DNA from: Brachionus rotundiformis
Lineage: Eukaryota; Rotifera; Eurotatoria; Ploima; Brachionidae
Direction: 5' to 3'
Assembly (NCBI GenBank): GCA_016802295.1
Contig: JAESIW010000137.1
Span: 6,271,707 to 6,335,706 of the forward strand
DNA: 64,000 bases
Every line of letters begins with the position of its first letter. Position 1 is the first letter of the stretch. Below, piece after piece: positions 47,700 to 59,600 of this stretch. Both the position numbers and the translations under genes were made by a program. The notes below the pieces were generated by a model, which was not told where the DNA came from, made no database searches, and worked only from the letters and a program-made list of their open reading frames with translations.

Positions 47700-48455
47700 A
47701 AGCGAGTTTATAAACAGGATTAAAAATCCTTTCGGTGATAGTGAAGTGAAGGGCAAATTCAAAGTTCCTTTTTTTAGAGATTTTAAATTGCCATAAACAT
47801 TTGAAAACCAGCGTTCAAAAGTTATCTATATCTTTTGCTAATTTTAGGAATAAATAAATAGAAACCCTTTTTAATTAATTTTAATTTATTTAAAAAACAA
47901 TAATGACAACTACAATACTTCAATTGCAATATTATATTGGGCCTAACTTAAAGTTTAAATTTGTTTTACTTTTTGATAATATTTTAGTAGAGCCGTTTAA
48001 TAAAACTACGCACAAAATTTAAATCAAATAATTTGAGTTAAAATTTTAATTTTGAATAACGTCATGATAAGTATAATTAAATTATCGATCTTTTGAAAGT
48101 CCATATTATAAAGACCGATTAACACTCCATATATTTAAAAGAAAATAAGATTTACAAATTAAAAAAATTAATTGTAATTGTTATATAATTATTTATATAA
48201 ATAAAACATTGAAATATTTAAATTAAATTTTTTGAATTTTTTTTTAAAATTAGAAAATTTGATTAATGTTATTAAAAATTGAATGCTTAAATGTTGTAAA
48301 TTTATATATAGTTTGAGAATTGTGTCTTGATTTAATTTTAGATCAATTAATGAAGTACATAACTTTAACAATATTAATAACTTCTTAGAAAAGTATGGCC
48401 TTTATGCATTCCAACATAGAATACTAGATAGAATGTTATATTTTATTCAATGTTG
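47700..48455 (+). pseudogene. LINE polymerase C-terminal remnant
   Basis: Two islands on the plus strand. Near 47705-47800, FINRIKNPFGDSEVKGKF is followed by FKVPFFRDFKLP. Near 48340-48455, NNINNFLEKYGLYAFQHRIL is followed by DRMLYFI. Both match the conserved C-terminal region of jockey-like polymerases (thumb and beyond). AT-rich DNA with stops separates them. Confidence 0.6.
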
Positions 48456-48484
48456 AATTGTCGTGATACAATATCAACAACAAA

Positions 48485-49292
48485 ATGGAGCTTCAGCAAT
48501 ATCTTACTTTTTTGACTGGATTGAGACAGAAAAAGTTCGGTTTTCCAAGCATAAACTTGGCTGAACTAGAGTACTTGAACAATTTCCTTGAATACTTTTC
48601 TTCTGAATGGACTACATCGTTAAAAGGTTGGTTTGAAGGATATGCGTTAGGTCTTCCGTCAACAAATAATGCCCTCGAGGCTTGGAATCGTGTGATTAAA
48701 GTAGAAGCTACAATGCGTGAGCGTCATAATCTTGGAGTTTTCCTTTCAATTTTAGAAAAAGACATGGTCGGTAGATGGTCTTGTGACAGGAATTCTTCAG
48801 ATCATAATTGTGTTGTATTTGCTGAGGAAGTTAAAGTTGATCTTCAAACTTATACCGCTGCTTTTCAGTGGTCATCTAATGCTAAGACTGAGAACATCAT
48901 TAAGCATGGCCAGACTTTCCATTTTACTTCGTTTTCGTTAAATCAATCGATAAATAAAAGTCAAGCTGAGGCTCACCTTCTTTCCAAAATTAATCGTTCC
49001 TGGAAATCTCTTGATGAGTACACTGACTCATGTTTTGTTTTGAAAATACATTTGGACAAAATGAATTGGAAAAACAGCACTTGTACTTGCAAACCGTATC
49101 TCAAAAACTATATTTGTGCACACACCGTTGGCTTTGCTTCCCGGTACAATTTAGTTGAAATTCCTCCTGCTGCCAAAACCATACCAATTGGCCAAAAACG
49201 TAAAAGGAAAGGGTTTAGGGTTTGACTAAACGTCTGCTGCTGCCACTTCGACTAAACGTCGCCGAGGTCGACCAAAAAAACAAATTTAATTG
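48485..49292 (+). pseudogene. Mutator-like (MULE) transposase C-terminus with SWIM zinc finger
   Basis: An open frame of 246 codons. WFEGYALGLPSTNNALEAWNRVIK is the block that follows the catalytic core in MULE/FAR1-type transposases. CTCKPYLKNYICAH is a SWIM finger (CxC...CxH). A basic stretch follows, and just after the stop another frame gives TKRRRGRPKK, an AT-hook, suggesting a late frameshift. The N-terminal DDE part is missing, replaced upstream by LINE sequence. It is a plausible relative of the enzyme that mobilised the 9-bp-duplication MITEs in this window. Confidence 0.82.
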
Positions 49293-49670
49293 CGTTGAGT
49301 TTTGTTTTTTTGATTTTCATTTGATTTTTTTTTTGTTTTCGTAATAAATTTGTCATTGGTTTCAATAATTTTGCACCCCTTTTTTTTAAATATTTGTCAT
49401 TTTTTTATTGCTACTTTTTGTAATAAAAAAATATTTTTGTTATTATTACAAAAAAAATTCTCAGTAGCTTCTATAATTTTGTTATCCTTTTTATTTTTAT
49501 TTTGTCAGTTAATAAAAGAAAAATTTGTCATATATTTTCTATAAATTTGTCATATGAATAAAATAAAAGCCATTTAAAATAAATTGAAATATTAAAATTA
49601 CTGAAAGTTTAAATATCTTTCGATTTTTTAAAACCTTTTACCTTATTTGGTAATCGAAACCTTGTTATCA
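49293..49670. other. Convergent spacer
   Basis: T-rich DNA between the MULE fragment and the CXC/HNH-like gene; no feature. Confidence 0.5.
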
Positions 49671-50552
49671 TTAATTTTTTTTTCTTAATTTTCTCTCTGA
49701 ATTTTCTACACTCAAATCCATTTCTATGATTATTTTATCCAATTCACTTGCTATTTCACTAAAGTCATTAAAACCAGAGATATGCCCGTCACTACGTCTA
49801 CATTGGCCGCTGGTTAAATATTCACTCACAATAGGATATGTTTGATACATTGTTTCAAAAATTAAATTCATGTGCTTTCCAAATGGCGAGTCCAATTTGT
49901 GAATTGCAGATCTCAATGGATAACCACGGTTGAGGCCATCTGATAGATATTTTCTTATTGTTGATCCCTTGCTTCTGTTCAGATTTATTTCTGTCACATT
50001 ATAGTTATCAAGTGAATCCATATTTACCGACTTTTTCAAAGAATCTAAAAATGGCTCAAAACTTCTATTCTTCAAAGCATTCACTACTGCGTATCCAACC
50101 ATTTGCAGCTCAATTATGTGGTCGACTTCTGGTCTATCTATTTCATTTTTTCTTTGTAATGTATATAAGTCAATGTTTCCTCGATGTTCAAATACAGAAT
50201 CTTTTAATTTAGTAATATTATTCCTTAACTTAGTTGTAATTTCTGAAGCTCTAAATTTTAACTCATTATCTTCACTATCAACTTTACCATCACATTTACC
50301 ATAATCTTCACTATCAACTTTACCATCACATTCACCATCATCTTCACTATCAACATGATTATCAATTTGACCAAAAAATTTATCATCAAATTCACTACCA
50401 TCATCACTATTATCCTGACTTTTGTCTATATTAAGGCAATTATTAGGATTACATTTGCACAATTTACAATTAAAACCACATTGAGCAAAATTTTTTTTGC
50501 AAGCACACCTTTTAGTTTTACAACTAGACATTGGACCACATCTCGAGCTCAT
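49671..50552 (-). CDS. CXC-domain protein with HNH-like core, unknown function
   Basis: An intact, single-exon ORF of 293 residues. Residues 5-39 contain ten cysteines in the spacing of CXC/tesmin-type DNA-binding domains (CKTKRCACKKNFAQCGFNC then CKC..NNC). Residues 67-95 hold an acidic repeat of 12 residues, VDSED(D/Y)G(E/K)CDGK, about 2.5 times. Then VDHIIELQMVGYAVVNAL (143-160) and INLNRSKGSTI (189-199) recall the DH...N...N..K arrangement of HNH or endonuclease VII-like folds. No family was recognised with certainty. It lies tail-to-tail with the MULE fragment and amid transposons, so a mobile-element cargo gene or domesticated nuclease are both possible. The start is the first Met before the cysteine cluster. 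Confidence 0.7.
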   Translation of the reverse strand: MSSRCGPMSSCKTKRCACKKNFAQCGFNCKLCKCNPNNCLNIDKSQDNSDDGSEFDDKFFGQIDNHVDSEDDGECDGKVDSEDYGKCDGKVDSEDNELKFRASEITTKLRNNITKLKDSVFEHRGNIDLYTLQRKNEIDRPEVDHIIELQMVGYAVVNALKNRSFEPFLDSLKKSVNMDSLDNYNVTEINLNRSKGSTIRKYLSDGLNRGYPLRSAIHKLDSPFGKHMNLIFETMYQTYPIVSEYLTSGQCRRSDGHISGFNDFSEIASELDKIIIEMDLSVENSERKLRKKN

Positions 50553-51226
50553 CTTTAGCCTATAGATACCAATAAATTTAGAATATTCACTTTAAATAAA
50601 AATCGATTTTTGAATTAAAAAATAAAGGAACTTAATTTTTATTCTAATAAAACATTTTGCAAAAATGTTAATAGTCTTAATATTTTGCATTTCCATGGAA
50701 ATATTTTCAAATTAAATATAATTTATTATATAATCAATGGCTAAGCTTTCAATGTATATTCAATTTGAACATTTACTTAGCATTTTTTGTCCAATTATTT
50801 TCAAGTGTAATATTTAATATAATGAAATTAATTAATCTCGATTTAAAATATTCAAAAAAATTACTATCAAAAAAAGGAAGAGATATGGCTATCAAAATAA
50901 GTTGGAACGCTTCTCTTAGACTAACAAAATCTAAATTTAAATTCTTTTTTAAGCTAAAAAAGTCAAATTAGAATGATGTCAATGTTTTGATTTTTATGAA
51001 CCATTCTTAACCAAATCCAAGTTTCTTTCGTGGCACGAATTATTTTGCCTTTACCAGATTTTATAAATTTAATTTTTGATTTAATCAATTTATTTACAAA
51101 AATAAAAAAGAAATTTTACATATTGAAATTTTTATCTTTAAATTTTGATAAGTTTTTTCTCAATCAATAAATTTTTATTTATAATGATTATAATCTTGAA
51201 ATAAAATATGGGATTGAGTTTGAAAA
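50553..51226. other. AT-rich spacer before the esterase gene
   Basis: A 68-codon ORF at 50765-50971 has no recognisable features and is not called. Otherwise empty. Confidence 0.5.
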
Positions 51227-52428
51227 ATGAATTTTAGCATTAAATTTATATTTATTCTTTTAGGTATAGTTTAAATGATAAATCATTTATCAGTGATAAA
51301 TTTAATTCCAAACATTTGGTTTTTTAAGTTTTTGGTAATGTTAGAAGTGTCGAAATTGAATTTGACATTGTCGAGGTTCCAAGGTATTACACTTCATTGA
51401 GAGATGACATATTTATCGCAGGCTCATTTAACAATTGGTCTCCCAATCATCCTCTATACAAGTTCACCAGACTATCCACTAATATATTCAAGTTAGTAAT
51501 AGATCTTCCACAGGGTCAACACGAATACAAGTTTACTCGTGGTTCGTGGTCAAGTGTTGAAGAGAATTCAAATGGAGATTTTATACCTAACAGAATACTT
51601 GACATCTTCTCAAACAGTCGTCAAACCCATTTGGTTCGTATAAAAAATTGGCAAGATTTTAAAGGAGGACACACAGTTACAGGAAACGTTTTTATTTTAC
51701 ACAACACTTTTCCATATCCTCAATTTAATGCCACCAAACCAATTTGGATTTATTTGCCACCTGATTACTTTACTTCATTCAAGTCATATCCTGTTTTGTA
51801 CATGCATGACGGACAAAATTTGTTTGACAATGCAACAAGCTCTTATGGAGACGAGTGGAATGTTGATGAGGCCATTGAACGTAATTATTTGTCTGGCAAA
51901 CAGTCTGTCATCGTTGTCGGACTACAGACCAAAGACCAGCGAACTGATGAGCTTACACCTTATACAAATCCGATTAGAGGCGGTGGCAAAGGAGATAAAT
52001 ATGTCGACTTTTTGATAAATGATATAAAGCCTTATATAGATAGAAATTTTAGAACTAAACCAGGCAGGGAATTTACTGGCCTTGGTGGAAGCTCATTTGG
52101 TGGTTTGATGACATTTTATGCCGGAATGAAGAATCAAAATATATTTAGCAAATTAGCTGTTTTTTCACCATCTTTCTGGTTTAATTCAACAGTTTTTGAG
52201 TTGGCTAATTTACCTGAAGTAACCAAATACGATGATACAAAATTGTATTTTGTTTGTGGAGATATGGAAGGAGATCGCAATATGACAAGTAATATGCTCA
52301 AAATGATTGATATATTATCTAATAAAGGTTATGAGAATGTGATCTATTATGTACGACCCGAAGGTACACACTATGAAACATTTTGGGCACAAGAATTTCC
52401 TTCTGCGTTTAATTGGCTTTTTAATTGA
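51227..52428 (+). CDS. Secreted alpha/beta-hydrolase esterase with N-terminal E-set domain
   Basis: Exon 1 (51227-51263) encodes most of a signal peptide and splices through a 65-bp GT-AG intron to exon 2 (51329-52428), giving 378 residues. The signal is MNFSIKFIFILLVFGNVRS. Residues about 40-120 form an immunoglobulin-like glycogen/starch-binding type module (FIAGSFNNWSP). The rest is an esterase D/enterochelin-esterase-type hydrolase: YPVLYMHDGQNLFD, nucleophile elbow GGSSFGG (Ser 268), acid in CGDMEGD (about Asp 324) and His 360 in GTHYETFW, so the catalytic triad looks complete. Such esterases cleave acyl or feruloyl esters, often of polysaccharides or siderophores; the substrate is unknown. 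Closest families are bacterial, so horizontal acquisition followed by intron gain is a fair inference. Confidence 0.9.
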
Positions 52429-52639
52429 ACTTTTTCTTCAAAAATTATTTAATCAATATAGTTCGTTGTAATTAAATTATTTAGAAAAAAAGCTTTTTTA
52501 TATCCATAAAAAACAACCTAATTTTTTTATAATTAGATAATTCTATTTAAAAGAGAAAAATTGTCCTCATTAAATTAATATGATAAAATTTGATCTATTT
52601 TTTATAAGACATCATCAGTCTTGTCTCATAGGTAAAAAA

Positions 52640-53640
52640 ACCGAAAAAGGCTGGTATTGATTATAAATAAAGAAATGAACATACATATGTAAACGCAAGA
52701 ATCGGTAAACAACGCTGGACCAACTGGGCTCGAAATAAATGTGGCCTAAATGAAATGAGTTCAAGTACGCTTACACCAAATTGGACAAAAAGTACGTGTG
52801 TGAGTTAATTCGCCTACTAAGGAATCATCTTAAGTGAATCAATGGTAATGCGTAGAGGCATTAAGAAAATACTTGACAAAAGCAAAAAGAACATTGGCTT
52901 GACTCAAAACAGTCTGGAAATCTAAGTGTTGCAGCAAGGAAACAAAAAATCAAGATAAAAAAAACTGTAGTAAAAGGTAAACTGATGTACAGAAGTAAAT
53001 GCTTTCGAGTGTCTGAGTTAAATAGAAAAAGCATGAACACCTACGAAACTGGTAGCCTTAGAAATATTCTTGGGATACATTGGCCTTAAACATTGTCAAA
53101 TTATGATCTATACAGAAGAACAAAGTCAGAGCCTATGGCCGAATGTATCAAGAACAGAAGGCTCATTTTTTTTGGGAAACATGGAAATTTATTTAAAAAG
53201 AACTTAAAAAACAATTCGAAATGATATAAACTTAATAGATTAGAATAGAATCTATCTAAAACAGTTTTTGAAAACGAAGAGTGACAATAATAATTTCGAA
53301 AAAATTAGAAATGTATTAAAAATGATGAGGGAAGACTTGATCCATTTTTTAAAAATTATTTATAGATATGAAAACACATGATCAATTCTGAATTAATCAT
53401 TAACTTCAAAATTTACCTGGAAAGATAACTCAGCAAACATTCTAATTTAATGCCATAACTTTGAAAAAGTTTTACCCGACAAGGTATCATTTTATTACTA
53501 ATGATATTAATAAAAAAGAATACGAATACTAAACAGAGCTATTCAATGGACATCACAATGGTGAAGGAAGATAGGACCACCAGAAGTAACATGAAGATAA
53601 ACAATCACCAAAGAGCTCGCTGAGGAACTAGGAATTTAAA
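52640..53640 (+). pseudogene. LINE polymerase C-terminal remnant
   Basis: Scattered plus-strand frames give MNTYETGSLRNILGIHWP (about 53032-53085), YDLYRRTKSEPMAE and IKNRRLIFFGKH (to 53180), then PPEVT..TITKELAEELGI near 53580-53625. These are the conserved tail blocks of RTE/jockey-like endonuclease-reverse transcriptases. Upstream DNA to about 52640 appears to be more of the same, too decayed to align. Confidence 0.7.
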
Positions 53641-53971
53641 AAATATATATATAATAAGCTATATATTATAACAATATTTTTTAATTAAGATTTTTTAATT
53701 TAAAAAATTTTTCATGCATTATCTAATGTAAATTAGAGTCTAGGGCTATCAAGCTTTGCTGGTAAGTTAGTTTAAAAGAATTTTAAGAAACTAGTCCAAG
53801 TCTAATCTATTTTCATTACTTGGTTTTTGACTAAATAATTAATACCTAATATAATTCTACATTAAAAAATAAGACAAAATAAATAACATCACTGAATAAA
53901 AAAATATTAACAACATCATTTTATATAAAATGAACAGCAAAAACGAATATTTAACATTATTCAAATAAAAG

Positions 53972-56598
53972 ATGTCAATTTCTTCACCGTCGCCATGCGA
54001 AATTGCTCCATCTAGCCAAACTTTGTCTTCTGTGCCAATATTGAGCTTCAGTTCCATTTCTAACCTAAGCGACATTCTCAAAGATCTTCCACTGGTTCGA
54101 CCAATCGAAAAACGACTCCTTGATTTAGACTCTGATCTAAACTTTGGCTCACTTTCACTAATTGACGGCTGCTACGATCAGCATTCCACTAAGCTCATTA
54201 ACAATTACAATGACAATTCTCTGGTAGAATCAGTATGCTCATTGTTGAAACAAGTTGACACTTCTAAACTTGATCTAAAACATCAAGACGACAAAAAAAC
54301 CATTAACTACACACCATTGTTAAAGTCTTTGATCACAAAGGACCGGAGCTTATTTTCCAACAAATTCTGTGATGTTCAGTTTGGTGAACCAATTGTACCA
54401 AAAGCAAACGAGGTTAACAAGCAACCAGTCATTGTTAACAAAGTCGATTCTACCAAACCCAAAGCCCAAAAGGAGACCATTAACTCAACTAGCTTTTACA
54501 AGAAAACAAATAACAATCTGCCAGATGATTTTACACCTGAGTTGATCGAACAGCTAGCAGCCGAAGGCTATGACGTTCTCGGTTCGAGACGGTCAAGGGC
54601 TGCAAAAACGCCTATCAAAGGCGAGTCAAGTGACAGTGAGGACGAATTGAAATACAGGAAAAAAAACCTTGAAAATTCAAGCAGCAAAATGATGCCTGTA
54701 AGACAAAAAAAAGAGCTCGATCATCAATCGCTCAAGCGATTCAGTCAACTGGTTGACGATTTGTTAGACTCGTTTGAGAATGATTTGCAGCAAATGAACG
54801 CTAACAAAGATCTAGACCAGGATATACCGAGCGAGTACTTGATAAGTCGGCATTTGTGCGCCGAAATGGCTCAAGAGGCCTTTAAAATGTACACCTATTC
54901 ATCTGTTAATCTAATCAAAAAAGAAAATCTACTCAAATTACAGAATTTAATTTTTTACAACATCAAAGACGGAATACGTTCACTTCATATAATGAATGAG
55001 GTAATTTTTTTTTCTCATCTTACATTTAATTTTAAATAAAATTTAGATCTTTTATTTTAACAAATCTATTTAATACTTTTTAGTTCAAAAGACAATTACG
55101 TTTTTTTTTTTAATTTGGCCCATTCGAACAGATCATAAAATGTTAAAAATCTTAAATTTTTGTTTTTTTTTCTAATGCAAAATGGTCTAACAAGTGTCAA
55201 TGTTTCTGTTAAGTTTTTTAATTCTAAGAAAAAGGTCAGAAAATTTAGCATAATTTTGTTCTGTTTGTACAAAAATAAAAAAACCACATAATCACATTAG
55301 TCAAGCTTATTTTAAGAATTTTTTAATTTTAAAATTTAATGAGTAAGAGATAATTTAATTTTTTAGACATAGATTGTTTAGCCGTAGCCAATGTCAAATT
55401 GATTTTGGTAAATTTTTGTTAATCAATTTTAACCATACAACTCCAATTTGTGCATGTTTACGGCAACAAAGTATTATTTTGACAAATTGAAAAAATTTTC
55501 CTCCTCTATAATAATGTATATTTTTGTGATTTAATTCATTAAAGAAAATATACATTAATTGTATCTAATTTGTAACAAGTGATATGATCTTGCTTAACAC
55601 GACTTGAGAATGTAGAATTTATTGCATAAGTATATTTTTATCGTCAATTTTAGCTTATGGTTTAAGTCTGTCAAAATCTCAAAAATATTCATTAAAATGT
55701 TTCATATTTGTTTATGGCCAGGCGGCAAATTGAAGCTAAATATCAAACATGATTATGATCAAAAATTATTATAAAAATGTGTTTTTTAAATATTTTTTAA
55801 ACATTTCTGCAAAAATTCTATGCATGCAGAATAATGCACAATATTTGGCTACGGTTGGTCTGTTATGATATTAAGTTTCAATTATTTTTTTTTCTTTTTG
55901 ATTATTATTTTCATCTAATATAAAATTTTCTTTGGGTAGTAAAATAATACTGTGACTTTATCGGGTCAAGCTATGACAGTCAATTAGACTGATTGTTGAG
56001 CCATTTGTCCAGGTTTATTTTGAAGTTAATGATTGATTCAGTTCACTGTTCCAAACATTAACCATTCCAATTTTTAAGAAATAATATCTTTGCATGTAAA
56101 TTTTCACATATTGTCTAAGTTGTACGACTTATTTCGAGCAAAATTTATACCATTTTCATAATTGATCAGTTTATATCTGAAACTAATTAAAAAAAAAAGA
56201 ATTAAGCGTTCCCTCATCCGTCTTATTTTGAGACTATTTAAATTAAATATTTTCAGTCTTTTCGAGTAGTCCAATTTTCGAAGTGAAGGAACTTTTTCGA
56301 TTTCTGAAATGTCTTTCTCATTAATGGACACCATGACTTTATGGCAAACTCTAAACGAGATCTATACTGGTATCTATATCTAATATTGGTCATTTCATAT
56401 CCGTTAATAATTTTAGAAATTTGGTCAAAATATATTTGATTAGATAAATTAAAAATTGACTATAAAGCTCTACAATTATTTATTTGTTTATTTCATTTAT
56501 TTATCATAACTCCAATTCTGGCAATGTATTAAAATTAAAAAATGTAAAGTAAAAATTAAACAAAAGAACTCTGTTAATTAATAAACAATTTATTTAAA

Positions 56599-56650
<52 letters not shown>

Positions 56651-59600
56651 AAAAGCTACAGCAAGACTAGCTTGCGGAGGCGGCCTACATGAGAGGTCGC
56701 CTATGGCAGCTCGTTGCACATAATGAGGTAAAACACTGATAGAAATATACAATAAGAATTTTAGGGTTAAAAGAGTTAGGTTCATCATTAAATAATTTAA
56801 AAATCTTTACTATGAATAAAAAAAAATTAAAATTTTATTTAAATTAATAAAAATTAAAATAGGAATCCAACGAGGACAAACTACTCAAAGACATCCTAGT
56901 GGACAAAGTGTTGCGAGCGTCCGATTGTTGCATTCTTTCACTGATAATAATGACATCAGAGCAAATATCAAAAGAATTGATAATCGAAGACCTAATTGAG
57001 CAGATAAGCATATTTGAAAAGCTTGTTTTGAACGAAATAATATTCCCTCATTACGACCCGGTGTACAAATCGTCGTCGTCTGACTCGTCCAAGCCGTCAT
57101 CCAAGCGAAAACTATTCACTCAATTGACCCCTAATGGCAAAGCGTCCTCTTCCCTAAATCCAAAGCACATAAACCACATGTACAACCGGATGCGCGAAAT
57201 GCTCGGCTTTACCAGTCAACTACTAGCCCAGGTTGACTTGACCGACACCATCCTAATAACCCTGACTTCTTTGTCCGTAATGTGTTTTTTTGTCGAAAAC
57301 ATAAACGATCTTCAACTGGAAACGCTCAAAATACTCACCAACATATTCAGCAAATACGAGCGTCACCGACAGCTTGTTCTCGACGACATACTCTCCTCGC
57401 TAGCCAAGTTAAATCAATCAAAACGCACAGTCCGTTCGTACAAGTGTTTCAGTGGCGATTCGATTCAAATGTTTACCGCCTTGGTACTGCAGCTAATTCA
57501 GTCCGAAGTGAACACAATTGAGGAGAGTGGTGACGATATGATCGAGGAGAGCAGAGATGCCAATCAGAACGCGAATGAGAACGATGGTAGCGGCACTGGT
57601 CGACAAGATTCATCAGAGCTTACTTTTGAACACAAGGAAACCTATTTGCTAAACACTTACGAAAAAGCAAACGAAACGGCGAAAAAATTCGTGAGCCATT
57701 TTTTCTCCAAATGTAAAGTGAAACAGGCCGACTTTGACTTTCGGCCATTGTTGGAAAATTTCATCCAAGACCTGTTGATTACGGCCAATAAGCCCGAGTG
57801 GCCCGTGTCCGAAACAATCCTCAATCTACTCGGTCTAATACTCGTAAATCAAATACAAAGCGAGCAAGTCGACGTGCCAAGTCGGGTTAACTCGCTCGAA
57901 TACCTGGGCATCATAGTGTCTCAATTGCGCAAGGACTCGCTCGAGTACCAAAAGTATCCGCAGCGAATAGACCAAATACTCGACAAGCTATCGATTAAGA
58001 AATCGGAGACGTGCCACGCGGACACCATTTACGCACTGCAAGCGTGTCTAGTCGACTACTTGAACGGTTTGTGTGCCAACGATGAGCTGCATGTGTATGC
58101 CAAAAATTTGCTCGTAAGCCAATGGCTCAAGGAGATAAATAGTGCAAATGGCGGCACCGAGGCAGCAATGGATCATGGCGAGCAGCGTGTGCACGCCGTC
58201 ACTAACCAACAAGACCAGCGACACAAAATTTACTCTCTTCTTCTGTCCAACGCCAATAGAACGGCTAATTTGCTGGACGCCAACGAGGCCTTTTTCCTAA
58301 GCAAATATTTGATATCGTTGAAAAAAAATCTAGACAAAAATTTCGACTTTTATCTGTTGAACATAGTCAATTTGACGGGTAGCAGCGACGTAAACACGCC
58401 GACACAAGTGCGCTCAAAGGCGATCAAGTGCTTGTCGCTGGTGATCGAGGCCGACCCGCAAATACTTCTCAAACAAAAGGTGTACACGTGTGTAGAGGCG
58501 AACTTTTTGCATCAGACAATAAGCGTTCGCGAGGCGTCTGTCGATCTAATCGGCCGTTTCATAACCATAATGCCCGAGCTCACTAGCCAATATTACAAAC
58601 TTTTGTCCGAGAGAATACTCGACGTGGGCGTTAGTGTACGCAAACGAGTTATAAAGATACTGCGCGATATTTGTCTCAATCAGCCGCGTTTTGAGCACAA
58701 AAAAGAGCTGTGCGTGCGCATACTTAGGCGCATAAATGACGAAGAAAACATCAAAAAGCTGGTCATTGACACATTTTACCAAATATGGTTCGCACCATGT
58801 GACAAAGAGCAGCGGTTTGATCGCGTACAAAATTTGGTTCAAGTGGTAAACGAATTTAATGTGATCAATAATCCGACCAGCATGGACATATTCGAGAGCT
58901 TGTTTGCCGCATTGATTGTGAACAATGACAATGTGAATGAGGATTTGAATGGCAACAATCAGAGCAACGCTGGTGGCATAGCCAGAGAGATGGCTATCGG
59001 ATCCGAGAGTAGGGAGCTACTGCTGAACAGATCAAAACAAGTGGAAAATTCGTGCAAACAAATAGTCGATTGTCTCGTAGACAATGTGCTGAGCACGGAG
59101 GCCAATTCGAACACTGGCCAATTGGTCTCTTCGTTGGCCACTTTGTACCTATTGAGCAAAATAAAGCCCGACTATTTGGTCACACATGCCGAAACCCTGC
59201 TGCCCTATTTGAACATAAAATCGACAAATGCCACCGACACGCTGATCATAAACAGTGCGGCGCGCATTCTCGAATGCGTTGTGCCGTTGCTTCAATCGCC
59301 GTCAAACAGCTTCCTACTGGCCCTGGAGGAAAGCTTGTGCAAGCTAATATTCCAAAGTGGTATGATGATTGTGAGCAGTTGTATCAGCTGCTTGGGTAAT
59401 GTGGTAAACAAGCTAAGTCACAATTATAAGCTGGCTGCTGATTGTTTGGGCAAATTTTACAAAAACGCCGCCTATTTGCGCCTAAATTTGAAGCCCGATC
59501 GCATTGACTCGAACGCAAAGCCAATGCTCTATCGGGTGCTGTACACCCTGGGCCTATTGTCCAAACATTTCGATCTGGACTCGCCTCAACTAAACGAGTT

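Noticed and set aside
56899..56920. Separate gene start at 56899
   Set aside because: The frame extends upstream to a splice acceptor at 56862 and joins the N-terminal exon of NIPBL in phase.
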